A DNA stretch of 64,000 bases from Allolobophora icterica (Eukaryota; Annelida; Clitellata; Crassiclitellata; Lumbricidae): NCBI GenBank assembly GCA_963556255.1, contig OY744605.1, forward strand, positions 65,128,230-65,192,229. Direction: 5' to 3'. Shown piece after piece: positions 19,962 through 30,826 of the stretch (within the stretch, counting starts at the first letter, position 1; the number at the start of each line of letters is the position of its first letter). A program made the position numbers and the translations under genes. The notes beneath the pieces are model-generated. The model saw nothing but the letters and a program-made list of their open reading frames with translations, ran no database searches and was not told where the DNA came from.

Positions 19962-22426
19962 CAGAGGCGCCCGGAGGCGTACGCATTAGACGCACGTGCG
20001 TCCACCGACCAAATCAAATCCACGCAAGGAATAGGCATCACATCGACTTTTTTTAAACGGCAATGCGGCATGTTAAAGAATTTAGATGTTATCTAAATTG
20101 AATTTTTTTGTTACAATTCCACTGTGCAATTATGGTTATATGTATAATATCATATGATATCATAAGCATGTTGTTACATGGTTCCCTTTAATATAAGTAA
20201 TTGGCTCGGTCTAGAGGTATGATTTAACAAAGATTTATTTACATTCAAAAAATATGTAGAGCTTATACCTTTCAATGCGTCAACCGTCCGTTCATTACAG
20301 CTGGGGTTGGGCGACCTTCGACTAAATCCAGCTAAGAATACCTCCCTCATAATTGACCTTGACGGGGAGGCTAAACGCTGGATGGTAAACCCCTCACCGA
20401 TTCTGAACATCGCCGGTGAGTCGGTCAGATTGCTCAACATTGTGCCGACGTACACATACCTTGGACTGCTGGCCGGACCACTCGGTGTGAGGAGGGCCCA
20501 CGGGGAATTCCTCACTGTGGGACTGGACCGGTTAACACGTGCTCTATTAAAGCCCAAGCAGCGCATGTTCCTATTGCGCTGTCATCTATTGCCGAAATTG
20601 TATCATGGACTTGTCCTCGGGGAGATGAAGCCAAATTCTTGGAGTACCTTAACCGGTTGGTGAGAGTGGCAGTTCCGGTACGCAAATGGTTTCGGCTGCC
20701 GCACGATACTTCCACCGGTTACTTCCATGCCAAGGCGGCAGACGGCGGAGTGGAAGTGCCGCGCCTGCGTTACACAATACCTCCACTCAAGGCCTGTTGC
20801 ATGGCCAAGGTGGAGGAGTCAGGTGATCCGGTAATGCAGAGCGTGGCTTGGCTATAAGTCCACTCTTCCTGGGGCTAGAAGGAGGTGTGCAAAGACAGCA
20901 AGGGGGGCCGGTCGAGAGTTGAGTAACAGCAAAGATGCAAGTGACCTTCTGGCGACCCAGCTGCACACATCGGTGGATGGTCGTGGCCTCAGGCAGCAGG
21001 GAAGACCCCTCGCCTAAACTTCTGGGTGACCGATGGTCTGCCCTCCTTTCGGAGGTGACTTCATCTAGGCAGTCAAAGTGAGGGGGAACCTGTTGCCGTC
21101 TGCGGAAAGCGGCTCACGCGGACGGCGAACGGGTCCAGTATGGTGTGACGCTGTTTGCAATGCTCAAGGCACCCTAGCTCACACCTCCCAAAGCTGTGCG
21201 AGGACCCACCATATCCGGTGTGATAGTCATAGCTCGATGCTTGATCTGATATGCAAAAGGATCGAGTCAAAGGGTCATTCGGTGATCCATGAGCCGGTTA
21301 TTCTTATTGGAGCAAGTAGGCGTAAGCCTGACTTGGTGACCCTGGTGGACGGGTCGCCTATGTTGTTGAAGTCACCATCACCTCGGACTGTCATGATATG
21401 AGTGGTCCATATGAGGAGAAAGTCTGCTACTATGCCAGACTTGATGTCATCGACTGGATGGCCATTGTCTTCCCAGGGGCGCCGTCGGGCCTCCTCGGCA
21501 AGTTGGGGATAGGTCCAGCCGACAAAACCCTCATGTCGTGCCGGGTGTTGACTTATACCAGCAACATGTTCCGACACTTCACCCGTGGACGCCGGACGAT
21601 GATACACCCTAGGCACTGAGTTCATGAAAAGACCATACCCATTTCGGACGAAGCACGGAGGTCCGTTCAAAGCGATCGGCCCGCAAGGTGACATTACGCG
21701 AGTGAGTCCCTGGTTTCGATTGCTCGCCAAACTGAAGGCGCATTGCCCTGCGGGTCAGCTCTTTGTGGGCGGGCATACCACCAAATTATAACATCCAGTA
21801 GCCACGAGACAAATGCACAATGATGAAACTGCTCGGGGTCGCGCTAACGACTGGGCACGCTCTGAGTGCTAAACAAATAGACAGCAGCGTTCAACTTCTT
21901 CGACAGTTGAAGAAGTGGCAACAACCGTAGAAACAGCAACACCAAAACCTCTTCATGAAAGAAGAGTACGCTTAACATATGCCTCAGAAGATACTCAGAA
22001 AATAGTAGCGCTGTCGGCCTCAGGGGCATCGAGACAACGAACTTTGTAGAAGAAAAGGAGTTCGCCTTAGGCTCTCCTGTAGAAAATAGAAATACAACTC
22101 GAGACTTGGCGGAAATCTTAACTATATACAAAAGATCTTGTCAGGTCAAAACGACAAGCTCGACGCTCCTAACTTGAGACTCCTTATATTGTCCCCGAGC
22201 TAACACCACTCCCTATCAGGAAATGGTCAAGCGTAACCAAGAAATCATAGTGTAACTAACTATAAAACAAGAGGGTAAGCTTATAACAATGTGTTATACT
22301 GTAATTTTATAAGTCACTTCGAGTCATTAACATTTTCAGTGCGTATATTACTACGAGCGGCGGACAGAGGACGCGTGGGATGGAAGGGGTATGCGTCCAA
22401 TTTTTTAAAGCCTGCGGGCGCCTCTG
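19962..22426. mobile_element. hAT-like element, 2465 bp, holding an R2-like LINE fragment
   Basis: Ends CAGAGGCGCCCGGAGGC and (reverse complement) CAGAGGCGCCCGCAGGC form a 17-bp terminal inverted repeat with one mismatch. The flanks CCTACATT (19954-19961) and CCTACACT (22427-22434) match at 7 of 8 positions, as expected of an older hAT insertion. No hAT transposase was recognised; the centre is occupied by LINE sequence. Confidence 0.75.
20290..21790 (+). pseudogene. R2-like non-LTR retrotransposon fragment (thumb, CCHC, RLE domain)
   Basis: Plus-strand readings in order: 'LGLGDLRLNPAKNTSLIID' (after the RT catalytic box), a 'YLGLLAGPLG' block, then 'LNRLVRVAVPVRKWFRLPHDT' and 'GYFHAKAADGGVEVPRLR' (RT thumb). 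A C-x7-H-x4-C zinc motif with CARTHHIR (about 21150-21205) and 'SRRKPDLVTLVDG' of a restriction-like endonuclease follow. The order is that of R2-type elements with a single ORF and C-terminal endonuclease. The catalytic RT palm is missing, and frame changes near 20640 and 21400 show it is dead. It is nested in the hAT-like element. Confidence 0.8.
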
Positions 22427-23121
22427 CCTACACTATGTGAATTTTGCGGCTCTTTTCATTAACAAAATGGCGTATAACGTCTTCAGATGTCATTTCCTGC
22501 ATTAAATCGTTAGGATCTACGACTGCAAAAGTGCCTAGGGCCTACGACAACCTTAAAACGGCCCTGTTCCCCAGGATTGGTCAGAACCAATTCTCACCTA
22601 ATTCTGTCAAAGCAAGGAATGGTATATCACTCTAATACCAACAGCATCTTGAAAAATACAGAACACTTCCTGGACCTGTGGATTGTGTATGATTGACTAA
22701 ACTACAGGAAAAATCGATTTAAGACCTACTCTTTGAAATTTTGAGGGTTTTGCAGAAACTAGACTTATCAAAACTAGACAGATATTTTGCGACACACAAG
22801 TGGCTGTAAATTTTTTTTTTATGATGACCTAAGTCTATGAGCCCGAATCAATGCGGGTCGTGCAATGTTTTAAGTGAATAGGATGTGTCACAAAGTCGAG
22901 AAAATTCATAGGTCCAGGAAGTTTTCTGTATTTTTCCGAAGTGTAGACTCTGTACATCAAGGCAGATAGCTGTTTCGAAAAGTTGTCAACTTTCGTTTTG
23001 TTTCGTTTGTTAAGAAATATGTAGATCATTATACTCCGATCCTGACAGTAAAAAAATTGACAAGTCTTGAAATTTGTCGTTATTTTATAGATAAACACCT
23101 GTACAAGATACCGCAGGACAA

Positions 23122-25026
23122 ATGGAGTTTATAAACCGTCACAGATGCCGCTTGGTAACATTATCCTACAATGACAGAGCTTTCATTGCTGGCAGCTCAT
23201 CTGAGATTCCTGCGGTTTATTCCATGACTAACCCCACTGATTTCGACTACATGCTGTATAGGCCCGACGTCTATGCAGTTCCAAAAGATGTACAGCCTCC
23301 GAAAGACTTCAAGGGCAAGGTACTGACGATTGATGGAAAAGGCCTTTCGGCAGGATACGTGAGGTTAAAGAAGTCAAAACTCAAAGGTCAAAGTACGGAT
23401 TGTGAACAGGATTACCAAAAGCATTTGCGGAAGTTTGACGGTGAAACCGTGAACGGCCCAGCAGTAACGACGGAATTTCAAGGGGGTGCTTTGGCCTTTG
23501 ATAGAGTTTTCTCGGTGCAATGTCCTTTCTGGCCGCCAGAGGCCCAGAAGTGGCAGACACGTCATCGTCCTCACGGTTGGCCACCGAAAGATTTAATTGA
23601 TCAAATCGTAAGTGAGGGATGCTTTCTCGTTGGGAAGTCTCACCCCAATTGCAAAGAAGACGATGATACTCAGTGGAGATATTCGTTCTCAAAGGCCGAA
23701 GTGAGGTTGATTTCCAGCTGGACCGATTCACAACAGTACGTCTACCATGTTCTAAGACTGATAAAGTCGGAGATTGTCCAGAAAAGTGATGATAAGAAGA
23801 AGACAGGTCTCAGTACTTATCATTTGAAAACGCAGATGCTTTGGGCATGTGAGGAAAAGCCAGCTGAATTTTGGGAAGATAGTAACCTATTGATGTGCAT
23901 ATCCGAACTTTTGACACAAATGGAAAAACGTTTTACCGCTAGAAATTTCCCAAACTACTTCTTGCGGGATTGCAACATCGTCGAAGGCAATTTCATTGAT
24001 GACGATTTCAGAGATGCAATGAGAAGGCTTAACACCGAATCCGGCCGAAGTTTTCTTATGTCTATGCTGCCTCCTAAAGTGTGTCACGAATGCCGTATTT
24101 CTGCATCTGTTCCTGTAACAATTGTTTCTTTCCTTCAACTATGTGTAGAAAGATTTGGCTTCCCATTTCAGGTTCATCGCCCAAGGCTTGACAAAGTCCG
24201 ACAACTACTTTACGAAGAGTTGGATGATCTACTCAACGGTATCTACAACATGCAACTCGCAAAAACACTGGGAGATTCCTACTACGTGGTTGCAGAACAA
24301 CACTTTTGGAAAGGCATCGAAGGTGCAGAGACATTGAAATGCATAACGCTATCGAATCGCATTTCAATGAATCTTATAACAGGTGTGTGTGAATCTTTGG
24401 AAAATGCTGAATCTTCGATATCAGTGGACGGAACGAAAAAGTGGGACATTTCTCTTGTGATCAGTTGTTCGAAAAGTGGCTGTCCTCTCGCCGGAAAGTC
24501 TTGGAATTTTCCCTGGAATGAAGAGCATGGCAAATTTTACGAGAAATGGATGAATCAATCCCATGTGCTCTACGCAGCCCATCTGAGCAACCTCTACTTG
24601 ATAACTGGTAAATATGAGATGTGCAATGAAATAGCGAAAGAGCGGTACTCATTAGCATCAACTGCTTTTTATAGTGAAGCCTTCCCAATGATATTCTGTC
24701 CTGAACTGGCCTCCTTGTTTGACGAAAATCTACAAGCAGTTCTTGGATTGCTCTGGTTATTCAAACATCTCTCCGGCGGTGAAAGGATCTTCGAGTTCTG
24801 TACATGCCCTCAGCTCTTTCTGATTTATATTCGCATACAGTCTTCAATTAGACTTCGAGACTTGGATTTGGTTGCATCTGCTATAGCTAGTTTCAATAAA
24901 CACCGCGAGCACTGTAAGTTTAGCTTGCACCTCTATTCTTTCTATTACGTTTTACTTAAAATAGCCTGGGGCATCTCCACGATACAGAGGATTCCTATGC
25001 GCACACTGTTTCCCAGACAATTTTGA
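23122..25026 (+). CDS. Mab-21/cGAS-like receptor protein, copy 1 (634 codons)
   Basis: A single-exon ORF from an ATG. The N-terminal nucleotidyltransferase half has AGSSSE at 23-28, DFDYM at 40-44 (D40/D42, first metal-binding pair) and D127 in LAFDRVFSVQCPFWP. D127 aligns with the third carboxylate of cGAS-like enzymes. The Mab-21 helical half shows CPFWPPEAQKW (134-144), HGWPPKDLIDQI, GCFLVGKSHP (166-175), WRYSFSKAE (185-193), LSTYHLKT (230-237) and LWACEE (240-245). A long C-terminal extension (about 300-634) is uncharacterised. cGLRs make cyclic dinucleotides after binding nucleic acid and signal to STING. Activity here is inferred from residues only. No cGAS-type zinc-thumb Cys cluster is seen. 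The N-terminus before the GS motif is short for the family. 'TTATTTTATAG' at about 23082-23092 looks like a 3' splice site, so an upstream exon is possible, although an in-frame TAA directly follows that site. Confidence 0.85.
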   Translation: MEFINRHRCRLVTLSYNDRAFIAGSSSEIPAVYSMTNPTDFDYMLYRPDVYAVPKDVQPPKDFKGKVLTIDGKGLSAGYVRLKKSKLKGQSTDCEQDYQKHLRKFDGETVNGPAVTTEFQGGALAFDRVFSVQCPFWPPEAQKWQTRHRPHGWPPKDLIDQIVSEGCFLVGKSHPNCKEDDDTQWRYSFSKAEVRLISSWTDSQQYVYHVLRLIKSEIVQKSDDKKKTGLSTYHLKTQMLWACEEKPAEFWEDSNLLMCISELLTQMEKRFTARNFPNYFLRDCNIVEGNFIDDDFRDAMRRLNTESGRSFLMSMLPPKVCHECRISASVPVTIVSFLQLCVERFGFPFQVHRPRLDKVRQLLYEELDDLLNGIYNMQLAKTLGDSYYVVAEQHFWKGIEGAETLKCITLSNRISMNLITGVCESLENAESSISVDGTKKWDISLVISCSKSGCPLAGKSWNFPWNEEHGKFYEKWMNQSHVLYAAHLSNLYLITGKYEMCNEIAKERYSLASTAFYSEAFPMIFCPELASLFDENLQAVLGLLWLFKHLSGGERIFEFCTCPQLFLIYIRIQSSIRLRDLDLVASAIASFNKHREHCKFSLHLYSFYYVLLKIAWGISTIQRIPMRTLFPRQF

Positions 25027-25094
25027 AAGCAAATTGACCTGTACGATGTGAAACACTGCTTAATTTAACCCGCTTAGATCTGACTATAGGTGTC

Positions 25095-25175
25095 AGGTGG
25101 GGCGCCGTCGCCGATTAGAGTGCTCGGCTTGTAAATGTATGGGTTCGAACCTCCATTGAGGCGGTCATTATGTAA
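25095..25175 (+). mobile_element. tRNA-like SINE piece, copy 1
   Basis: GGGCGCCGTCGCCGATTAGA (A-box-like) and GGGTTCGAACCTCC (B-box-like, about 25140) are spaced as in a tRNA. The same piece is in duplication copy 2 at 48383-48465 with a small indel. No matching acceptor stem or CCA is evident, so a SINE head or tRNA pseudogene is likelier than a working tRNA. Confidence 0.5.
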
Positions 25176-25179
25176 CAAC

Positions 25180-25935
25180 ACTTGAGCATGTCCCTCACTC
25201 ATAATTACTTGTTTTGCATCGTATTACTATATATATACCGAGAGTTTTGCCAACTGTTAATGTAGAGGTGGTGGATGAAGCCGCAACCGAAGCCACCATA
25301 ATATTTAGTAACAACATATGATGTGTCTTTAACGGAAACAGTGACAGATGATAAATTTCCTTAAAATAAGACACTTGTGTAAAAACATTTTCATTGTAAG
25401 AATGAATGTGAAAGTGACGCTGTCACAAAGAAATATTTAAAAAAACATAAATATAATAATCTGGTAGTTAAGAAACCTGTCATGTAATATATATATATAT
25501 ATGTTGTTTTTATTAAATGGAAACATTGGAAATATTAAATGAAACATTGTTGTATGCTGGTTTGTGACTCACTCGGTCTTTCGAGTGCGAAAACAATAAA
25601 CAATATTTACACAATTCGAAACCTATGAATTCTTTTTCTCAAGAAAACATTTTACGAACTTCTTCAGGATTGGTTTAAACACAATGACTGTGTTTAAAAC
25701 GAAGAGTCTTCATGACGAGATGAAGAAGTTTCTTTTTAAGACCTATATCAGTCAAAACAGACCGATCACTTCCTGTCAAATACTGACTTTTCGTGTTATC
25801 TTAGACTTAAAAGAAGCATAGTTTCTGCTTCCAGACAGGTGTCAATGGACGTCCTTTCTCACGCTTCACTTAAATGCTTAAAGACCTTTCTTTTGTACTA
25901 GCCTAACACGATGAGAGCGCTTCTGAATAGTTCTG
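25180..25935. other. Duplicated non-coding DNA downstream of cGLR copy 1
   Basis: Collinear with 48470-49222 up to about 25870. AT-rich with a short (AT)n at 25489-25501. No ORF stands out. Copy 2 has an extra segment near 48505-48600. Confidence 0.6.
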
Positions 25936-25943
25936 CTGCGAGG

Positions 25944-26550
25944 CAAGGTGCGACCGTACGTACGGCACGTACGTTATTTTTTTCTATAACGTACGTACGG
26001 TACGCGTACGTTATTATGCCGTACGTTACCGTACGTTCACATCCGTTCATGACGAACATAAAAACACACAACATTATGCACATGAAAAGTCAATAACAGT
26101 TGATGATTGATTTAACCATTGCATCAGTCATGTGGCTGTTCAATGACCTCTACTTTCAAACTTTTAAATTCCAAATTATTGTTAATATTATGTCTAATGT
26201 ATACTATAAGACCCTTAGTGTGAAGAATATTAAGATTTTACGGCACACTTTATAGGATGATCAGTGCCAGTGGTCATTTTAATGGTAATACTAAATTTCG
26301 GTACCGTTTGTAAATAACTAGGCCTGCGTACGGGGAGACCAATACTGTAGAGCTAAACTGATCATTTTTGACGTACGCGCACGGTACGCGTACCTTATAA
26401 GACTATAGTTATATTGAGGTTATTTGTGAATGATCAGATAAATTTGTGGCATTTTAACGTACGCGTACGGTACGCGTACGTTATTTTTTTCGATAACGTA
26501 CGTACGGTACGCGTACGTTATTCCGGGAGGTAACGTACGGTCGCACTATG
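25944..26550. mobile_element. hAT-type MITE with GTACG-palindrome interior, 607 bp
   Basis: Termini CAAGGTGCGACCGTACG and CGTACGGTCGCACTATG are flanked by exact 8-bp duplications CTGCGAGG (25936-25943 and 26551-26558). Both subterminal regions are dense in alternating ACGTACGGTACGCGTACGTT words in inverted orientation, each broken by a short T-run. The interior is unrelated AT-rich DNA. The insertion lies in a segment absent from duplication copy 2. Confidence 0.85.
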
Positions 26551-26654
26551 CTGCGAGGAGCGCTTTACAAATATTTATAATTATTACATTACATCAATAA
26601 ACTGCCAATCCTCTCTGCTTATGTAGCCTAGTCATGGCATCTTGATGCGTAACA

Positions 26655-27002
26655 TTAAAGAGATCCTCTAAGGAATTCTTGATTTATCGTGCTTTCCCTC
26701 TTCGGTTTCAGGCCTCCTCGAAATACATTTTTGAATGCTTTGCCATTCCTTGAGAAGACGTCGTAGCTGATCCCAAACATTATTATTTGCCCCACTGGAA
26801 TCCCTGCTCTTTTCCAACCAACCGTTTCTTTCACGATGTCATCCAGACTCTGATTCTTTTCTGCATGGAAATTGAAAAACACTTTAAGTACCTCTCCTCC
26901 TGTATGTAACTCCGCATAACCAAAGTAAGCTTCAGTACGGCCAATCAACCAAATTTCAGTATTTTTTCTAGTAAATTTTGCCACCCCACATGCAAATGAC
27001 AA
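26655..27002 (-). pseudogene. Unidentified minus-strand reading, partly kept in both duplicates
   Basis: 115 codons open on the minus strand with 'TEAYFGYAELHTGGEVLKVFFNF' (split by few changes in copy 2) followed by a mixed C-terminal half. Only the first part exists in copy 2 (49127-49330); the rest is deleted there. I recognise no family. An AG-terminated pyrimidine-poor stretch precedes it, so it is not clearly an exon. It may derive from an old transposon. Confidence 0.3.
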
Positions 27003-28680
27003 ATTAATTTAACATAATAATTAATTGCTATATAGGAACAAGATCGAAACACGAAGAACAGACATCGTGACATCAAAATTTTGGCCAAAACTAGGCAGGT
27101 CACCGGGTTCCGAATTTCTGTCGCCTTGTGCAAGTCCTAAACGCTCAACTATCAAGATATAATTTCAGATATGGAGTTTACACGTGAATTGGCATGATGA
27201 TTCGACCTGGCCGGTAAAAAATCTTTGATTTGAAAAATATCATGTATACCTTAAAAACACCCTAATACATATAGACAACAAATTCACCAAATTAGAAAAA
27301 TCAATAATTAATCAGTCGTCAATCTTCATTATTACAAATATTCATTTAATTAACTAATTCAAAATGCAAACCACTTTATACCCAGAAATGCAGGCAAGTA
27401 GGGTTATAAATCAAAACAGCAAAAATGATTTTTACAGTTTTCGATGTGTCGTTTGGCCAATACAAACATTTTCAAGTTGAGAATTGTTTTACATTATTTT
27501 GTCTATCAGTGATGATGAAGATGACATGGAAAACAACACCGTGTGCATCACATAGGTTCTGAGCCATATTTGTCGTGGTGACTGACTGTTTGTAGTTTTC
27601 TTAATGTTCCCTTGTCAAAACACACTGAGCAGCAAATTTGATCATCTTTCCTGATTTATCGGTCAATAATCCGAATGACTCCCACACGAAACTTTTAGCA
27701 TCTTCTCTAATTTTTGTGCACAAGTCGTTCAACGTAAACAAGCCGAGTCACCATTGTTTGTTTATACATTTCTACGCAAAACGTTGTTTACTTTTTCTAA
27801 TCGGATCCCACTTGTGAAACCTTGCGCATATTGCTGACTAAAATATGGCCTATTAGCCTACTGCCTAAACACAAGCTCCGTTGTACATACTGATATTAAT
27901 GTTTAAAAACTTAGCAGTTGTACATAGGTCGAGTTCACAGGCTATTTAAAACAGTAAATTAAATTACTGTATGGGAGTTTCATTCTGCTGATAAAAAAAA
28001 TAGAATTAGGCAGAAAGTCGTTCGTTACCTATATAACAGCTGCTAAGTAGCGGCACTCCCTGGAAAATCTATACAGCGGCCAGTAACTGGTCTGCAGCAG
28101 GGGCCAAATTGGTCAGCCTGCGAACGCGACCATGCACTCGCTTATAAAATGCAACATTGCAACTAGACAGTAGACGGTTCTCTTCCATCCTAACTTACGG
28201 CCGGTCTACCAGACAATAAGGTCGGACACTACACACGTCAATTTATATTAAGGTAGGCATTATTACATTTCACTTGAATTGTATTGTAATATGTTGCACT
28301 TGCAAATAAACGTCCTCTCGTAAGTAAAACACCTTAGCGAACAGACTGCATAAGCCACACAAATCTGGAAAACTGGACGGTTAAGAATCCTCTTGAAAGT
28401 GGCAAAAGTAGCCTACAGGAAACGACTGCCAAGTCTAGTTAAAAATATGAAGAACGCGATTCCGAATAGCACGTGTACTGTATCTGCAGATTATGCAATA
28501 TAAAATCCTTTGGAGACTTCTTGGATATCAGACCGAGTCCATTGTTTCAGCAACTCTATATAAAACAGAACCAAACTGGTTCTTTCAATTAATACAAACC
28601 TGAATATCTGAATTTATAGTTCATCTGTTACTGGTTACCAGTAAAGAGATACTATAGTTCAGATCTCCCGCTGCCTGCAT
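27003..28680. other. Duplicated gene-poor DNA
   Basis: Collinear with about 49370-51400 of copy 2. The minus strand near 27640-27740 reads 'FVWESFGLLTDKSGKMIKFAAQC', kept with changes in copy 2 (about 50075-50145). Its spacing recalls a BED-type zinc finger start, but no complete finger can be read. The 'ACACCCTAATACATA' string at 27257 may be a transposon end. Nothing else supported. Confidence 0.45.
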
Positions 28681-28689
28681 TGTTCAGAT

Positions 28690-28915
28690 CTACCAGCATG
28701 TCTTTATGCACATATGTATGTATATGTGTATTATGTATGTATGCATGTATGTATGTATGTATGCATGCATGTATGTAAAAACTATGTAATCATGTATGTA
28801 TGTATGTATGTAATATGTATGTATGTATGTATGTATGTATGAACATGATGTATGTTTGCATTATGTAGTGTATGTCTGTGGGTGCATGGGTGTGTGGGTG
28901 TGTCTGTATGTATTT
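28690..28915. repeat. (GTAT)n microsatellite cluster
   Basis: Interrupted GTAT/GCAT tetranucleotide runs, then a GT-rich stretch. It lies within 28575-29127, which is missing from duplication copy 2, so it was gained in copy 1 or lost from copy 2. Confidence 0.85.
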
Positions 28916-29126
28916 AAGGGACAAACATGCAGACATCTTTGGATACATTTTCTTAAGGGGTCTCAACGAACAACTTATACGCCAGTCTCCCAAGGAAACG
29001 TCCGCACAATTATTATAGGCCCAACCGAACCCTCCAGTGTCAACAGTTCACAAAATCAGCAAAATCGCTGACTATGTTGGTCACTGCAGGTGTACCTGAC
29101 GCCCTTGTTGCCACAGTCCTGAACGT

Positions 29127-29700
29127 ACTTAAAGCTCCGTCGCAATTAGGTGACAAAGAACGTAGGGTAGCGACAGGGAGCAATGGATAACTCAGACCAG
29201 TGGGGTGAAGGTTTCATAGTTATGAGTCTTCTACCCAGAGAAGGTTGTCTTTACCTGTCTGCTACCACAAAATGAATTTCAGGACTTCACGGTCCGCTGA
29301 CTATGTCATGCGCTGTTGGTCACTGCAGGTGTAGGCCTACCTGACGCACTTGTGAGGCAGCGTTGTGTCTGTGCCTTATTGTTCGACGCCGGTTCAGGAC
29401 TGTGGCAACAAGTTGCAATATCTAAGACAAAAATGAACTTTCCCGTCAGTAGTTCATGTTGTTGTAACGCAGTTTCGAAACTTCAACCGCTTTCGTAGCT
29501 TCTGTAGATGTTCTTGTCATAGCTTCTATAGTGAGGATTACGGAACAGCGATTTCTACGGCAGCGCTTGGTCTGCAATCGAACCTTTGCAGGTTTCAGTC
29601 TGCCCACTATCAAAGGTAAGCTGTTCTTGAACATTTTTTCTGTTACCAAGCAGTAAAATTTGTTACCAGCATAAGCTGAGAAGTAAGGGAAGTACAGTGC
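29127..29700. other. Duplicated non-coding block
   Basis: Collinear with about 51410-52035. A 'GCTGACTATG...TTGGTCACTGCAGGTGTA' motif occurs twice in copy 1 (about 29067 and 29296) but once in copy 2 (about 51606), an internal duplication. The small ORFs in the two copies are not conserved in frame, arguing against coding. Confidence 0.6.
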
Positions 29701-29832
29701 GTCTGATTTAAGGCGAGCGATCGATCGCTCTTCTTGGTCGCTCGCCTAGCAAAGGTACCGGCGAGCGATTTACCGCTCGCCTAGCCGAAGATTTCTCACC
29801 ATCGCTGAGTTTGAGTTAGACTCCAAGACGAT

Positions 29833-30012
29833 CAGGGACGTATCTAGCGTTGGGCTTGGGGGGCTTAAGCCCCCCCCAAACGAAGTTGAAGCCCCCCAAA
29901 CAAGTCAAGCCGTTGTATGCTTACGGCTAAAATTCGTATGAACACTGTATAAATGTTGCCATGTTCAAGGCTTAAGCCCCCCCCCAAACGAAAAAGGCTA
30001 GTTACGTGCCTG
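29833..30012. mobile_element. hAT-type MITE, 180 bp
   Basis: Ends CAGGGACGTATCTAGC and GGCTAGTTACGTGCCTG, with exact 8-bp duplication AAGACGAT at 29825-29832 and 30013-30020. It holds two copies of a GCTTAAGCCCCCCC motif. Just left, 29705-29800 has short GCGAGCGAT/ATCGCTCGC palindromes that are not part of it. Confidence 0.85.
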
Positions 30013-30281
30013 AAGACGATAGATGAACCTGGAGCCAGACCACTATTTTATTTATCTAATTAAGATTACTTCAATTTACTTACTTGCAGGCCACTGAACT
30101 AAAATCCCTTAGGCGCATAGTGCGCTATTATTATGACAACAAATCTGTCTCAGATGTCTGGCAGTGCACTATACGTTGTCGTCGTTCGGAACTGCCAAGT
30201 AGACCCCTATCTGCATTAATGGTGATGGCGATGGGAGTAAGTAACGAGTTCGCCGAATGATGCTTCAGTTTTCTCACTTCA

Positions 30282-30674
30282 GTGCTGTCTGATCGAAGGC
30301 TGTCTATGGGTCACAGCACAATGGCAGACTTGTTGTTGATTCGTGCAATCCACCTAGCGTGGTTGGAGAAAGAACGTGAAGACTTGATAAACGACACAGT
30401 CAACACATACAATGTCATGTTAAGTCGCCGTAAGTTTATTCTCAGTGGCATCGATAGCGAAGCCTGTTCCCAACCACCAGCAAAGGTGGCAGCAATCTCG
30501 AGCAGTCTCGGCGCTTCAGACAGCAAGCCTGATGACTTGCTATCCGACTCTGGTGGTGATGATGAGCCACTTCAGTCTGACGAGGATGCCAATGGCAGTT
30601 CTGATCATGAAACAGATCATTCAGACTCAAGTGATGACGATTTTGGAGCAGATAACATTGACATGGCAGAATAA
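30282..30674 (+). CDS. Unidentified 130-codon ORF with acidic Ser/Asp-rich C-terminus
   Basis: The N-terminal half is helical and charged ('LAWLEKEREDLINDTVNTYN'). The C-terminal half is Asp/Ser/Glu-rich (SDSGGDDEPLQSDEDANGSS and further). No domain is recognised. It lies in 29700-30752, a copy-1-specific segment of the duplication, so it probably came with a mobile element, perhaps as the tail of a transposase. Upstream plus-strand text (30090-30250) has interrupted coding-like readings. No splice or promoter evidence. Confidence 0.3.
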   Translation: MLSDRRLSMGHSTMADLLLIRAIHLAWLEKEREDLINDTVNTYNVMLSRRKFILSGIDSEACSQPPAKVAAISSSLGASDSKPDDLLSDSGGDDEPLQSDEDANGSSDHETDHSDSSDDDFGADNIDMAE

Positions 30675-30826
30675 AATATTATGGCATGGCCCACAATGCC
30701 ACCCACTGACAGTGACAGTGATTGAATTTGTCAATGTGTGATGCGAACACTCTGACGACGGCAGGACAAGGGTGTATCCTCCTCCGCTTCCTCCTCCAAT
30801 GTGACTGATGGGAGGCAGCGGGGCCG

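Noticed and set aside
25095..25175. Possible functional tRNA gene.
   Set aside because: A- and B-box-like words are present, but acceptor stem pairing and a credible anticodon arm are not seen. The duplicate differs by indels within the A-box region.
27640..27740. BED zinc-finger domain on the minus strand.
   Set aside because: Only a short VWE.FG-like stretch is readable. The Cys and His ligands of a complete finger cannot be placed in either duplicate.
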